Positions 51,412 to 59,813 of a DNA stretch of 64,000 nucleotides are shown here, in pieces. How positions within the stretch are numbered: the stretch's first letter is position 1; each line of letters starts with the position of its first letter. Position numbers and translations under genes: made by a program. The DNA lies in NCBI GenBank assembly GCA_022825895.1, contig JAJDVX010000037.1, positions 120,581 to 184,580 on the forward strand, written 5' to 3'. The stretch is from Chloroflexota bacterium. GTDB taxonomy: Bacteria > Chloroflexota > UBA11872. The notes below the pieces were generated by a model. That model made no database searches. It was given only the letters and a program-made list of their open reading frames with translations, and was not told the DNA's origin.

Positions 51412-52579
51412 CGATCCGGGCCACGAAGGCCACGGAGAACGCGATCGTGCCGCTGCTGCGGTAGTTCCAAAGGAAGACCTGGACGGCCTCGACGTCGGGC
51501 GGCAATCGCAGCAACCGCCCTTCGCGCCGCCAGCCGTCCGGCAGACCGCCCTGCAGACCGAAGACCGCGGTGTCGGCTCGACCGGGCGCGCGCAGGTACA
51601 ACCCGAAGTGCGGCTGGCCGTCGCCGACCCAGACCTCGGTGGCGAACAGGTAACACGCGCCGGGCGTAGCCGGAATCCAAACGCTGCGGAGACGGGATGT
51701 CTGGACGGGTCCGTCCTGGTTGTCCATGACCAGGGCGGAGACCGGTTGGCCGTCCAGGTCGGCGAATCCGAGGTATACGTCGCCCGATGGGGCTTTCACC
51801 CCAGACGTCGGATCCGGATGCGCGACGTAACCCAACGGCAGGCCGGCACCGGTTACGCCCCAGGTGAACGCGCCGTTGGGCGCCAGGTTGCGCAAGCGGC
51901 GCGAGTCCGTTTCGCGGGGGCGACCGGCGGAATCCAGCCAGCCCAATTCCGCGCGTACCGAGCCGCCAGCGGCAATGTCGTTACGCGCAAGCCGGACCTG
52001 CGCCAGGCGGCGTCCGTCGCCGCAGGTGTCGCGGCGCGAATCAACCGGAAGCTCGATGGTCGCCAGCGTGGGACCGTAGGGAGGGTCGGCCACGTCTTGC
52101 GAAAGCTCGTCCAGGAGCCGCAGGGCGGCGTTCGAAGCATTGACGCCGGCCCCAGCGACTGATTTGCGAATGAGCGCAAGCGCGCGCGTGGCGTCGCCAG
52201 TTCTCCGGGCGAGGATCGCTTCCAGGTGCAGCAGGACGCTCGACGTGCTGGCGACACCGCGCGGACTTCCATTGAGCGCTCGCAACTCGACCAGCTCGTC
52301 GGCCGCCACGTCGTAGTCGCCGCCCAGGAGCGCCCGCGAGATTCGGACATTGCTCGCTGCCGGCGTTGCCGGATCGACCGTGGTCGCGGCGTCGAATGCC
52401 GAAGCGGCCAGGTCGTCCGCCCCGTGCAACACCGCCAGGTGCCCGACGTTGACGAACAGCGCGGCGACGGCGCAGCGCGCGCTGAAGCCGATGACCGATC
52501 CGGTGAGCACGAGTACAGCCGCCAGCGCCACCTGTCGGCGACGCGTTCGCATCGGAGCCGTGTTTTTACCCGAGTCCAT
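51404..52579 (-). CDS. Hypothetical membrane-anchored protein of the exopolysaccharide operon
   Basis: A 391-residue protein with a single N-terminal transmembrane anchor (VALAAVLVLTGSVIGFSARCAVAALF), then about 180 residues of helical repeats (ALLHLEAILARRTGDATRALALIRKS) resembling TPR-like pairs. The C-terminal about 200 residues are mostly beta strand (VYLGFADLDGQPVSALVMD, FATEVWVGDGQPHFGLYLRA, AVQVFLWNYRSSGTIAFSVAFVAR), like a carbohydrate-binding jelly roll. ATG at 52579 is chosen because upstream codons read through the autokinase gene. It sits between the Wzz/tyrosine autokinase and a GT2, with short overlap or spacing, so it may act in polymer export or assembly outside the membrane. 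No family was recognised; the domain descriptions are inferred. Confidence 0.6.
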   Translation of the reverse strand: MDSGKNTAPMRTRRRQVALAAVLVLTGSVIGFSARCAVAALFVNVGHLAVLHGADDLAASAFDAATTVDPATPAASNVRISRALLGGDYDVAADELVELRALNGSPRGVASTSSVLLHLEAILARRTGDATRALALIRKSVAGAGVNASNAALRLLDELSQDVADPPYGPTLATIELPVDSRRDTCGDGRRLAQVRLARNDIAAGGSVRAELGWLDSAGRPRETDSRRLRNLAPNGAFTWGVTGAGLPLGYVAHPDPTSGVKAPSGDVYLGFADLDGQPVSALVMDNQDGPVQTSRLRSVWIPATPGACYLFATEVWVGDGQPHFGLYLRAPGRADTAVFGLQGGLPDGWRREGRLLRLPPDVEAVQVFLWNYRSSGTIAFSVAFVARIDG

Positions 52580-52587
52580 CGTCGCCC

Positions 52588-53970
52588 TCAGGCACGCTCC
52601 GCCCGGTCTCCGACTGCGTTTCCGGCGGGGTCGGGGGCGCCGTTGCCGTACGCATAGTCCCCGTGGTAATCCGACTCGATCCGTCGCCGCGCAGCGTTGA
52701 CAACGGCGCCCAGGAGCACGGCGTCGGTCTTGAGCAGCGCGTCCCGCGCTCGAAGCAGCGATCGAGGGCGCGTGACCCCGGACTGCACGACCAGCGCCGC
52801 GGCCCCGCCGGTGGCCGCCAGGATGACCGGGTCGGACACGCCGAGCACGGGCGGGCTGTCGATGATGACGACATCGGCCAGTCCGGCGATCTGGTCCAGC
52901 ACGTCGCGCATCCGCGCCGAGGCCAGCAGTTCGGCGGCGTTGGGCGGCGACGCGCCGGCTGGAACGAGCGAGACGTTGGGGAACGCGGTGGAGCGCAACG
53001 CGTCGCACGCCGCCGCCTCCCGATTCACCAGTAGGCTGGTCAGGCCGCGCGTATTGCGCAGGGCGAACAGCGTGTGTAGGTGCGGGCGCCGGAGATCGGC
53101 GTCCACCAGAACCACGCGCCGATCCGACTGCCCAAATGCGACGGCCAGGTTGGCGGCGGTCGTCGACTTGCCTTCGCCCTGACCGGCGCTTGTCATCAAC
53201 AGGCGGACGGGTTGAGGAAGGCCCCAAAGGTCAATGCTGGTTCGGATCTTGCGAAAGGCCTCCGCCGCAGGGGGCGCAAGGTGTCCGGCGCTCCGTGTAC
53301 CGGTCTCGCCACCATTCAGAACGCCCACGACACCGAGGGGAGCCAGGCCCAGCGCTTCCAGGTCGTCAGGCGACTTGACGGTGTCGTCCCGGTACTCCAG
53401 CACGGCTGCGATAGCCCCGGCGGCCAGCAGGCCGGCCAGCGCTCCCAGCACGGCGTTGACAACCGGGCGGGGAGCGATTGGGACGCTGGGTTGCGTTGCG
53501 GGCTGCGCGATGCGAATTACTTGCTCCGCACGCCCCGGTGGCAGGAACGGCTGCTGCTGTTCGATGAAGACGCGCGCCACAGCGTTAGCAAGGTCGCGCG
53601 AGAGTTCCGGGTCCGGCGTCTCGGCCCGGATCTCCAGCAACTGGGTCTGCGAGATGGCGATGCCGCTGAGCAGTTCGTCGAGTTCGTCAAGACCGACGGC
53701 CAGCTGTAGCTCGTCGGCAACCTGCTCCAGTACGACCCGCTGCGTGGCCATGCGGGCGTAGGTCTTAACCAGTTGCTGGCTGAGCAGCGCGTCGCTATAG
53801 GTCACCGTGCCGGGCGCGGCCGACTGGTTGACGACGATGGTGGCCGCGGCGCGGTAGGTGGGATTGACCAGCTTTGCGACGCCCCAGGCCGCGGAACCGC
53901 CGGCTGCCAGGCCGATCAGCAGCACCCACCACCAGCGCACGATGACGGCCGACAGCCAGCGGGGCTCCAC
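52588..53970 (-). CDS. Wzz-type chain-length regulator fused to BY-kinase (tyrosine autokinase)
   Basis: A 460-residue polysaccharide co-polymerase. GTG at 53970, just before WLSAVIVRWWWVLLIGLAAG, is preceded by AAAGG (minus strand, near 53980). An N-terminal Wzz domain lies between two transmembrane helices (about residues 12-30 and 165-185; the second is NAVLGALAGLLAAGAIAAVLE). The cytosolic tyrosine kinase domain has Walker A SAGQGEGKSTTAANLA, Walker A' VVLVDADLRRP and Walker B VVIIDSPPVLG. The C-terminal tail holds a tyrosine cluster (SDYHGDYAYG) for autophosphorylation. Such proteins set chain length and drive export of exopolysaccharide. Longer frames upstream are shadows. Confidence 0.9.
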   Translation of the reverse strand: MEPRWLSAVIVRWWWVLLIGLAAGGSAAWGVAKLVNPTYRAAATIVVNQSAAPGTVTYSDALLSQQLVKTYARMATQRVVLEQVADELQLAVGLDELDELLSGIAISQTQLLEIRAETPDPELSRDLANAVARVFIEQQQPFLPPGRAEQVIRIAQPATQPSVPIAPRPVVNAVLGALAGLLAAGAIAAVLEYRDDTVKSPDDLEALGLAPLGVVGVLNGGETGTRSAGHLAPPAAEAFRKIRTSIDLWGLPQPVRLLMTSAGQGEGKSTTAANLAVAFGQSDRRVVLVDADLRRPHLHTLFALRNTRGLTSLLVNREAAACDALRSTAFPNVSLVPAGASPPNAAELLASARMRDVLDQIAGLADVVIIDSPPVLGVSDPVILAATGGAAALVVQSGVTRPRSLLRARDALLKTDAVLLGAVVNAARRRIESDYHGDYAYGNGAPDPAGNAVGDRAERA

Positions 53971-54228
53971 ACCACAACCTTTCGGGAAGAGCTGCGCTCC
54001 GCCCGTCAGCCGCGGCTCGTGGTGAATGTGCGTCTTAGGCCGGACGGCCCGTGGGCACGCATCCAGCCGGCGGACAGGATACAAAGGCCGCGTTCGGCGT
54101 CGCGCGGTTGCGCCGGTAGGGATCGGTCCAAAAAGGGAGGCGAGAGCCGCCGCCGCTTGACGCATGGCGTGGGCGCCAACTACACCATGAGCGACGGTGC
54201 GCCCGCGTGCGAGGAAAGGCAGATCGAC

Positions 54229-54651
54229 ATGACGCTCTGGACCGGCGAACTGAACTACGTGGCCGTGGTGGTGGCGGCGCTGATCCCCATGGCGCTCGGT
54301 ATGTGGTGGTACGCGCCCAAGTACGGCCTGGGCGACATCTGGCTCGGTCTGGTCGGCATGACTCAGGAGGAAATTGCCGAGAGCGGCGGGTCGGGGCCCG
54401 CGATGGGGCTGACGCTGATCGGCGCGCTCGTGCAGTCCTACGTGCTGGCGCTGCTGGTCAAGATGACGGGCGCGGCCGGGTTTGGCGAAGGCGCGATCCT
54501 GGGCATCTGGCTCCTGGTCGGCGTCATCGCCACAACCAGCCTCGGCGTGTACCTGTTCGCCGGGCGCGGCGTGCGCCTGTGGGCCTTCAACAACGCCTAC
54601 CACCTCGTCGGTGTCGTGCTGATGACCGGATTGCTCGCCGCCTGGTCGTAG
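54229..54651 (+). CDS. DUF1761 membrane protein
   Basis: A 140-residue integral membrane protein with four helices and the conserved family segments NYVAVVVAALIPMALGMWWYAPKYG near the start and LGVYLFAGRGVRLWAFNNAYHLVGVVLMTGL at the end. ATG at 54229 follows GAGGAAAGG at 54211-54219, so the start is well supported. DUF1761 proteins are widespread in bacteria and their function is unknown. The gene is isolated, divergent from the autokinase gene and 88 bases before an acyltransferase gene; no operon partner is obvious. Confidence 0.86.
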   Translation: MTLWTGELNYVAVVVAALIPMALGMWWYAPKYGLGDIWLGLVGMTQEEIAESGGSGPAMGLTLIGALVQSYVLALLVKMTGAAGFGEGAILGIWLLVGVIATTSLGVYLFAGRGVRLWAFNNAYHLVGVVLMTGLLAAWS

Positions 54652-54739
54652 TTGACTGACACTCGGGGATTCGAAGGCCCAACCGTCGGGTCCTCCCGAG
54701 ACTGCGACCATTGGTCAGCGACCGAGCAGACTTCCGCCA

Positions 54740-55633
54740 GTGACTGACCGCGTGCGATCTCTCCGCGACACAACGCTCTACGGCCTGGCGCTGCTGGCGA
54801 CCGGCCTGGTGGCGCTGATCCCGGCCGGACTGGTCGACGCCCTGGCCGCGCGGCTTGGCCGCGTGGTTTACCGACGCGCGGGTTCCCGCGCCGACCGGTT
54901 GCGCGCCAACCTGCGCGTGGTGGTTGGGTCCGACGCGCCGGACTCGCGGATCGAGTCGCTGGCCGAAGGCGTGTACGCCGCCTACGGGCAGTACCAGGCG
55001 GAGTTCTTCACCATGCACTGGCCGGATCTCTGGGGGCGGCGACGGCGGCTGGTCGTTGACGAGACGACGCTGCGGCAGGCCAAGCGCCGGGGAAACGGCG
55101 TGGTGCTCTTTGGCATTCACGCGGGTAACTGGGACCTGGCAGCCTCGGAGTGCGCCCGCCGCTACGGCGCCTTTCATAGCGCGGGCGAATCGGTGGAGCC
55201 GGCCTGGCTGGGTCTGCTGACGAATCGGGTCAGGCGCGGGGCGGGCACGCGGCTCTACGATCCGATGAACGCGGCCCGTCCGTTGCTGCGAGCATTACGC
55301 AACGGCGACATCATTGGGCTCGTTGCCGACCGGCCAGTGGCGGGGCCTGGTGTGGACGTGGAGCTTTGCGGCCGAACGGCTCACTTGCCGGTCGGTCCGG
55401 TCTGGCTGGCTCTGCGCAACGGCGCGCCCATGCTCCCAACGGCCATCGAGCGCCAGCCCGACGGCACGGTCTTTGTCGAGTTCCTGGATCAAGTCGAACT
55501 TTCGGATCTGAAGCCCAATGCCGAAGGCATCGCCGTGGGTGTCCAGCGCATGGCCGACGCGTTGACGGTGCTGATTCGACGCGCCTACCCGAGTTGGTTC
55601 GCGCTCCAGGAAGTCTGGACGGACGAGGGATAG
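54740..55633 (+). CDS. Lysophospholipid acyltransferase (LpxL/PatA-like)
   Basis: A 297-residue membrane-associated acyltransferase of the LpxL/HtrB superfamily. The HX4D catalytic motif is IHAGNWDLAAS near residues 118-124. A second block VADRPVAGPGVDVELCGRTAHLPVGPVWLALRNGAPMLP corresponds to the acceptor/acyl motifs, and the N-terminus holds one hydrophobic helix (LALLATGLVALIPAGLV). Close in form are actinobacterial phosphatidylinositol mannoside acyltransferases, but with no lipid A genes in view the substrate is open: a glycolipid or lysophospholipid is likely. GTG at 54740 is the best start, though no strong ribosome-binding site precedes it. Confidence 0.8.
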   Translation: MTDRVRSLRDTTLYGLALLATGLVALIPAGLVDALAARLGRVVYRRAGSRADRLRANLRVVVGSDAPDSRIESLAEGVYAAYGQYQAEFFTMHWPDLWGRRRRLVVDETTLRQAKRRGNGVVLFGIHAGNWDLAASECARRYGAFHSAGESVEPAWLGLLTNRVRRGAGTRLYDPMNAARPLLRALRNGDIIGLVADRPVAGPGVDVELCGRTAHLPVGPVWLALRNGAPMLPTAIERQPDGTVFVEFLDQVELSDLKPNAEGIAVGVQRMADALTVLIRRAYPSWFALQEVWTDEG

Positions 55634-55822
55634 CAGGCATCCGTCCGCCCCGCGCTGCCGGGGCCATTTCATCTGTACCGGACCCGGCGCGACGGCTTTT
55701 GGGGTATGGTTGAAACATAACCAGCCACCGCGCGCAGCAGAAAAAGCCGTGCGCGCGAACATCGGAAACTGCGCGCCTATCGCCATGTTGAGCTTGCGTG
55801 CCTGATCCAGGGAGCACTTCCC

Positions 55823-57166
55823 ATCGCTAGTTTCATTGACCTCGGAGTTCGCCAAGACCTCGCCGACGACCTCGCCGACCAGTCCATCACCGATCCCACC
55901 CCCATCCAAGCCGCCTGCATCCCCTTCCTACTTGACGGACGTGATGTTGTGGGCCAGGCCCGCACCGGATCCGGCAAGACGCTGGCTTACGTGCTGCCGC
56001 TGCTGGAGCGTATCGACGCCGACCGCCGGGACCAGCAGGCTCTCGTCCTTGGACCCACCCGCGAACTGGTGGAGCAGATTGCCTCCGTTACCGAACCGCT
56101 GGCCGAGCGCTTGGGCGCGCGCGTGGTTCGAATCCTGGGCGGCGTCAGCTACGGACCGCAGCGCAAGGCGCTGGACGCCGGCGCACAGATTGTTGTGGCC
56201 ACGCCTGGCCGCGCGCTGGACCTGATTGAGAGCGGCAGCCTTCGCACCCAGTCCATCCGCGTTGTGGTGCTGGACGAAGCCGACCTGATGTTCGACATCG
56301 GCATGGCACCGCAGGTGGAAGCCATCCTGCGCCACACACCGGCGGACCGGCAGACCTCGCTTTTTTCGGCCACGGTGCCCGAGTGGGTGCGGCGAATCAC
56401 CGAGCGTCAACTCAGCGATCCCAGGTGGATCGAGTTGGACACCGAGCCGGACGACCGGCCCGACATCGACCACGAGGTCTGGATCGTGCCGGAAGTCGAG
56501 CGCCTGGCGGCCGTGCAGCACATCCTGGACGAAACGCGCGGTACGCCAACGATTGTTTTCGGGCGCACGCGGCACCAGGTGTCGCGGCTGGGCGCGCGGC
56601 TGAAGGACCTGGGCATGCGCGTGGATTCGATCCAGGGCGCCATGGCGCAGCAGGCGCGCAGCCGCGTGATCGAGCGTCTGCGCAGTTCACGCATTGACGT
56701 CCTGGTCGCCACCAACGTGGCCGCGCGCGGGCTGGACATTGCCGGCCTGGGGCAGGTGATCAACTATGACGTGCCCGAAGACCCGAACCTCTTCACCCAT
56801 CGCACCGGCCGCACCGGCCGTATGGGCGGCCTGGGCCGCTCGATCACGCTGGTCAGCGGCGCGGACCTGGGCGCCCTGAATGCCATTGAACGCATCCTGG
56901 GCGGCAAGCTGGTCAGGCGCACCTGGCGAGACATTCAAGGCGAGAACGGCGCAACCAACGGACAGACAGCGCGCGACCTGGCCGCCGCCGCGACGGTCGG
57001 CGCGGGTGGACTCAAGGTGCTGCCCGGCGAAAGCCTCAGCGCCAATCGCCGCGCCAGCAGGCCGCCGGCGGACCGAGAGCGGACCTCGTCGGCCAACGGT
57101 TCGTCGGACAGGCCGCGTGGTCGCAGCCGGCGCCGGCGCCGTTCCAGGGTCGCCGCCTCGCCGTAG
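55823..57166 (+). CDS. DEAD-box RNA helicase with apparent non-canonical ATC start
   Basis: RNA helicase acting in RNA unfolding, ribosome assembly or decay, about 447 residues. The Q motif (TPIQAACIPFLLDGRDVVGQARTGSGKT, Walker A included) begins 36 codons before the first standard start codon (GTG at 55949). GTG at 55949 would cut the protein inside the Q motif and cannot be the true start. In frame, the only sensible N-terminus is ATC at 55823, preceded by AGGGAG (55809-55814) at 8 bases and giving ASFIDLGVRQDL. Further motifs: PTRELVEQI, VLDEADLMFD, SATVPEW, then ARGLDIAGL and HRTGRTGRMGG. The tail (about 390-447) is basic with RSRRRRR. The ATC may be real or a base-call error for ATG. Confidence 0.85.
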   Translation: MASFIDLGVRQDLADDLADQSITDPTPIQAACIPFLLDGRDVVGQARTGSGKTLAYVLPLLERIDADRRDQQALVLGPTRELVEQIASVTEPLAERLGARVVRILGGVSYGPQRKALDAGAQIVVATPGRALDLIESGSLRTQSIRVVVLDEADLMFDIGMAPQVEAILRHTPADRQTSLFSATVPEWVRRITERQLSDPRWIELDTEPDDRPDIDHEVWIVPEVERLAAVQHILDETRGTPTIVFGRTRHQVSRLGARLKDLGMRVDSIQGAMAQQARSRVIERLRSSRIDVLVATNVAARGLDIAGLGQVINYDVPEDPNLFTHRTGRTGRMGGLGRSITLVSGADLGALNAIERILGGKLVRRTWRDIQGENGATNGQTARDLAAAATVGAGGLKVLPGESLSANRRASRPPADRERTSSANGSSDRPRGRSRRRRRSRVAASP

Positions 57167-57242
57167 ACGAGCGTTCGCCTTAGGAGGCGGCCGCTGCCGA
57201 CAACCTACAATCCGGCCTCACTGCCACGCCTGAGATCTCGCT

Positions 57243-58412
57243 ATGTCTGACACGCTTCGCGTCGGCCTGATTGCCGAACCGGCCGGCTGGCACCTGGACG
57301 GCCTGATCAACGTTTGCGCCGAACATCCCGAAGTCGGGGAAGTCGCCGTGGCCGACGCCACCGGCCAGGTTGCCGGCGTCTTTCGGCCCATCACCGGGTC
57401 CTCGCCGGATCCGCACTGGCAGGCCCGCGAGCACGAGCCGGGCTCGGGCCCGCCGCCCGGCTGGACCAAGTACGGGCGCGAGGTCAACACCGCGGCGATC
57501 CTGGGCGACAAGCTTGTCGCCAGCTTCACCGACCACCGGCGGTTGCTGGACGAATACAAGCCCGACGCCGTGCTGGTGACCATGGAACCCCGCAAGATGC
57601 CGCCGGTGCTGATCGACTGCCTGGAAGCCGGCGTGCACGTGTTTCACGAGAAGCCGGCCTGCGGACGCATCGAGGACTACCGGCGCGTTGTCGAAGTGGC
57701 GAACCGATCATCGGCCCACCTGTGCGTGGCCTTCAACATGCGCGGCCTGGCGGGGGTCCGCGAAGCCCGCGGCGTGGTGCAGAGCGGCGCGCTGGGTCGC
57801 TTGTTCGGCATGCAGGTGCACTACGTGGCCGAGCATCCGCGCACCTGGCTCTGGGAAGAACTGGCCGACGGCTGGATGTACGACCGCGACCGCGGCGGCG
57901 GGCATCTCATCTTCCTGGGCTGCCACTACCTGGACTTGATGCGTTACATCACCGGCGCCAACGTGCGCCAGGTGGCCGGCTTCGCCGACAACGTGGGTGG
58001 TGAGCCGATCAACGCCGAGGACGCCTACGCCGTCAGCCTCAGGTTCGACAACGGCATGGTCGGCACCTTCAGCGGCGGCTTCATGACCCCCTCCTCCCAG
58101 AAGCACGACGGCCTGCAGATCTGGGGCAGCCGTGGCTGGCTGCGCTTCAGCCCGGAGTCCGACGACGGCTTCGAGTGGTTCACGCGCGAGGGCACCGGCG
58201 TTACCGCGCCCGAGCGGCGGCTCAGCTTCACGGATACCGGCGTCAGTGGCGGGTTCGACCAGTTCAAGCACGAGTTCTTCCAGGCCTGCCTGGGCAACGG
58301 CGAACCACCCATCAGCGCCGACGACGCCCTCTGGATGCACGAAACCGCCTGGGCGGCCCGGAGGGCTTCCGATACGGGGCAGACGCAGACGGTCAGCCTG
58401 GGAGGCAAGTAG
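57243..58412 (+). CDS. Gfo/Idh/MocA-family oxidoreductase
   Basis: A 389-residue NAD(P)-dependent sugar or polyol oxidoreductase. The N-terminal nucleotide-binding fold starts RVGLIAEPAGWHLDGLINVC, with IAEPAGWH in the glycine-loop position instead of the usual GxGxxG. Then VLVTMEPRKMPPVLIDCLEAGVHVFHEKPAC carries the conserved E-K-P motif. The C-terminal domain (about 140-370) has RGGGHLIFLGCHYLDLMRYITG with catalytic His and AVSLRFDNGMVGTFSGGF. The pyrophosphate loop is atypical, as in several distant members, so cofactor handling is uncertain. The gene is monocistronic before the toxin-antitoxin cluster. Confidence 0.82.
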   Translation: MSDTLRVGLIAEPAGWHLDGLINVCAEHPEVGEVAVADATGQVAGVFRPITGSSPDPHWQAREHEPGSGPPPGWTKYGREVNTAAILGDKLVASFTDHRRLLDEYKPDAVLVTMEPRKMPPVLIDCLEAGVHVFHEKPACGRIEDYRRVVEVANRSSAHLCVAFNMRGLAGVREARGVVQSGALGRLFGMQVHYVAEHPRTWLWEELADGWMYDRDRGGGHLIFLGCHYLDLMRYITGANVRQVAGFADNVGGEPINAEDAYAVSLRFDNGMVGTFSGGFMTPSSQKHDGLQIWGSRGWLRFSPESDDGFEWFTREGTGVTAPERRLSFTDTGVSGGFDQFKHEFFQACLGNGEPPISADDALWMHETAWAARRASDTGQTQTVSLGGK

Positions 58413-58475
58413 CGCTCGCTTCGCGCCGGTCACTGGTTTGGGCGGCTGGGCGGACCAACTCCCGACCCTTTGTCC

Positions 58476-58504
58476 TTGACGCTAATAGCGTCACGCGCTA
58501 CGAT
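58476..58504 (+). promoter_or_regulatory. Promoter and operator of the first HigBA module
   Basis: A -35 TTGACG (58476-58481) and a -10 TACGAT (58499-58504) are spaced exactly 17 bases apart. A perfect 7-bp palindrome TGACGCT-AAT-AGCGTCA (58477-58493) overlaps the -35 and most of the spacer, so a bound dimer would block RNA polymerase. Only five bases separate the -10 from the toxin GTG, implying a leaderless mRNA. Confidence 0.75.
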
Positions 58505-58509
58505 CCCAA

Positions 58510-58797
58510 GTGATAGGGAGTTTTCGGGACAAGGACAGCGAGGCGGTTGCCCGGCGGCGGCACGTCCGCAAGTTCTCCCGGGACATCCAACGTCGCGCTC
58601 AACGAAAGCTGATGATCTTGAACAACGCCGCGAGTCTGAACGACCTGCGCGTACCGCCAGGAAACCGTTTGGAAGCGCTTGCTGGTGACCGGACGGGGCA
58701 ATACAGCATTCGCGTCAACGATCAGTGGCGCATCTGCTTTGTTTGGGAAGACGGCGACGCCTATGCGGTAGAAATCGTGGACTATCACGGAGGGTGA
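58510..58797 (+). CDS. higB: HigB-like toxin (RelE/ParE superfamily), module 1
   Basis: A 95-residue RelE-fold toxin of the HigB (plasmid maintenance killer) type, which cleaves mRNA on the ribosome. Features: a basic N-terminal half (RRRHVRKFSRDIQRRAQRKL), the segment RVPPGNRLEALAGDRTGQYSIRVNDQWRICFVW, and the closing AVEIVDYH, which is the signature end of HigB. The GTG start at 58510 lies at the predicted transcription start, with no Shine-Dalgarno sequence. The antitoxin gene follows after 1 base. The order toxin-antitoxin is typical of higBA. The palindrome in its promoter is the likely operator for autorepression by HigA or HigBA. Confidence 0.88.
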   Translation: MIGSFRDKDSEAVARRRHVRKFSRDIQRRAQRKLMILNNAASLNDLRVPPGNRLEALAGDRTGQYSIRVNDQWRICFVWEDGDAYAVEIVDYHGG

Positions 58798-58798
58798 A

Positions 58799-59137
58799 AT
58801 GGCGGATGTAACGAGCTTGCGGATTTCAAGTGCTTCGCCGCGTCCCGCCACGCTTCCTCCCATCCACCCGGGCGAGATTCTGAACGAGGAGTTTCTGCGT
58901 CCCCTCAACCTCAGCCAGTACCGGCTGGCCAAGGCCATAGGTGTCGATCCCCGCAGGATTCACGCGATCGTGCACGGCCAGCGGGCTATCACCGCCGAGA
59001 CGGCGTTACTGCTCGCGCGCTTTTTCGGGAACTCGGCTGCGTTCTGGATGGGTTTGCAGAGCCAGTACGACCTGGAGACCGCCGAAGACCGATTGGGCCA
59101 CAGGTTGGAGGCGGTGACGGCGTACGCGGCCGGGTAG
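58799..59137 (+). CDS. higA: HigA-like antitoxin, module 1
   Basis: A 112-residue antitoxin with an XRE helix-turn-helix. An N-terminal extension of about 20 residues precedes IHPGEILNEEFLRPLNLSQYRLAKAIGVDPRRIHAIVHGQRAITAETALLLARFFG, the HigA consensus (HPGE, the N.S...LA...G.....I..I..G...I), followed by SAAFWMGLQSQYDLETAED. It binds and neutralises HigB and autoregulates the operon through the palindrome at 58477-58493. It lies directly after the toxin gene. It converges on the second cluster: the next gene, an orphan MazE, begins its stop codon 84 bases away on the other strand. Confidence 0.92.
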   Translation: MADVTSLRISSASPRPATLPPIHPGEILNEEFLRPLNLSQYRLAKAIGVDPRRIHAIVHGQRAITAETALLLARFFGNSAAFWMGLQSQYDLETAEDRLGHRLEAVTAYAAG

Positions 59138-59220
59138 GCCACGACGTCCCTTCGGCGAGGTAAGTCAAAGCAGGCTGGCGAGGGTGTTTGGGCACACGGA
59201 GGCTTCACGTCGACCGAGGT

Positions 59221-59475
59221 TCAATCACTCCAGTTCCACTCGGTCTGATCAAAGTCTGTAGGCAGTGGCTCGTCAAGCAGCCCGTCCTCGCCGCGTCTTC
59301 GCAGGCGAACCGACGCTTCGCCCCATCCGGCGCGTGGCGTCGCCACGCCCCGGATCAGATTCTCCTCAGCAACGACGCGCAACCGAACCTCGTCTCCGAA
59401 CTGCGCCTCTTCGATGAACTGCGCGGGGCTGGAAACGACATGCGACTTCCCAATCCGTACGATCTTTGTCCTCAT
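59221..59475 (-). CDS. Orphan MazE/AbrB-type antitoxin
   Basis: An 84-residue SpoVT-AbrB fold antitoxin. ATG at 59475 is chosen because the swapped-hairpin beta start MRTKIVRIGKSHVVSSPAQF matches MazE at once; an extension to 59577 overlaps the preceding antitoxin. The DNA-binding half runs to LRVVAEENLIRG. The acidic C-terminal tail (LLDEPLPTDFDQTEWNW) is the part of MazE that wraps the MazF toxin. No MazF gene follows: only 83 bases separate it from the convergent higA. It lies 32 bases downstream of the second higA on the same strand, so it may be transcribed with that module. It could guard against an incoming MazF or pair with a distant one. Confidence 0.75.
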   Translation of the reverse strand: MRTKIVRIGKSHVVSSPAQFIEEAQFGDEVRLRVVAEENLIRGVATPRAGWGEASVRLRRRGEDGLLDEPLPTDFDQTEWNWSD

Positions 59476-59507
59476 CGACTGGCGGCCAAGCACGGAGACA
59501 CCGGTGG

Positions 59508-59813
59508 TCAGGCGGGCTGGTAGCGGCGAACGCTGATTTCGCTGGTACGGGCGCGCATTCGCGCGGCGTCGTACCACGCCTGCATTTGCAGCAGCAGATC
59601 CATACGCACGTCAAATGCCTTCTCGATGCGCAGCGCCATTTCCGGCGAGAGCGAGGCGCGTCCGTTCAGCAGGTCCGAGAGCGTCGCCCGCCGCACGTCC
59701 AGGATCTCGGCTGCCTTGGTCACGCTGAGTCCCAAGTCCTCGATGACCTCCGTCCGGACGAAGTCGCCGGGATGCGCAGGGGTCATGTTTATGGTGAGAC
59801 CGTCGCTAGTCAT
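59508..59813 (-). CDS. higA: HigA-like antitoxin, module 2
   Basis: A 101-residue antitoxin (92 residues if ATG at 59786 is used, aligning with MTPAHPGDFV). The XRE helix-turn-helix runs from HPGDFVRTEVIEDLGLSVTKAAEILDVRRATLSDLLNGRASLSPEMALRIEKAF, the typical HigA pattern, and ends with LQMQAWYDAAR. Its first codon overlaps the toxin stop by one base (minus strand ATGA), which couples synthesis. It is a different lineage from the module-1 antitoxin: shorter N-terminus and different helix sequence. It autoregulates the operon via the operator at 60113-60131. Confidence 0.92.
   Translation of the reverse strand: MTSDGLTINMTPAHPGDFVRTEVIEDLGLSVTKAAEILDVRRATLSDLLNGRASLSPEMALRIEKAFDVRMDLLLQMQAWYDAARMRARTSEISVRRYQPA

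Noticed and set aside
51404..54711. Extended versions of the two leftward exopolysaccharide genes (starts at 53227 and 54711)
   Set aside because: The extra sequence reads through neighbouring genes in wrong frames; family alignment and the membrane helices fix the starts at 52579 and 53970.
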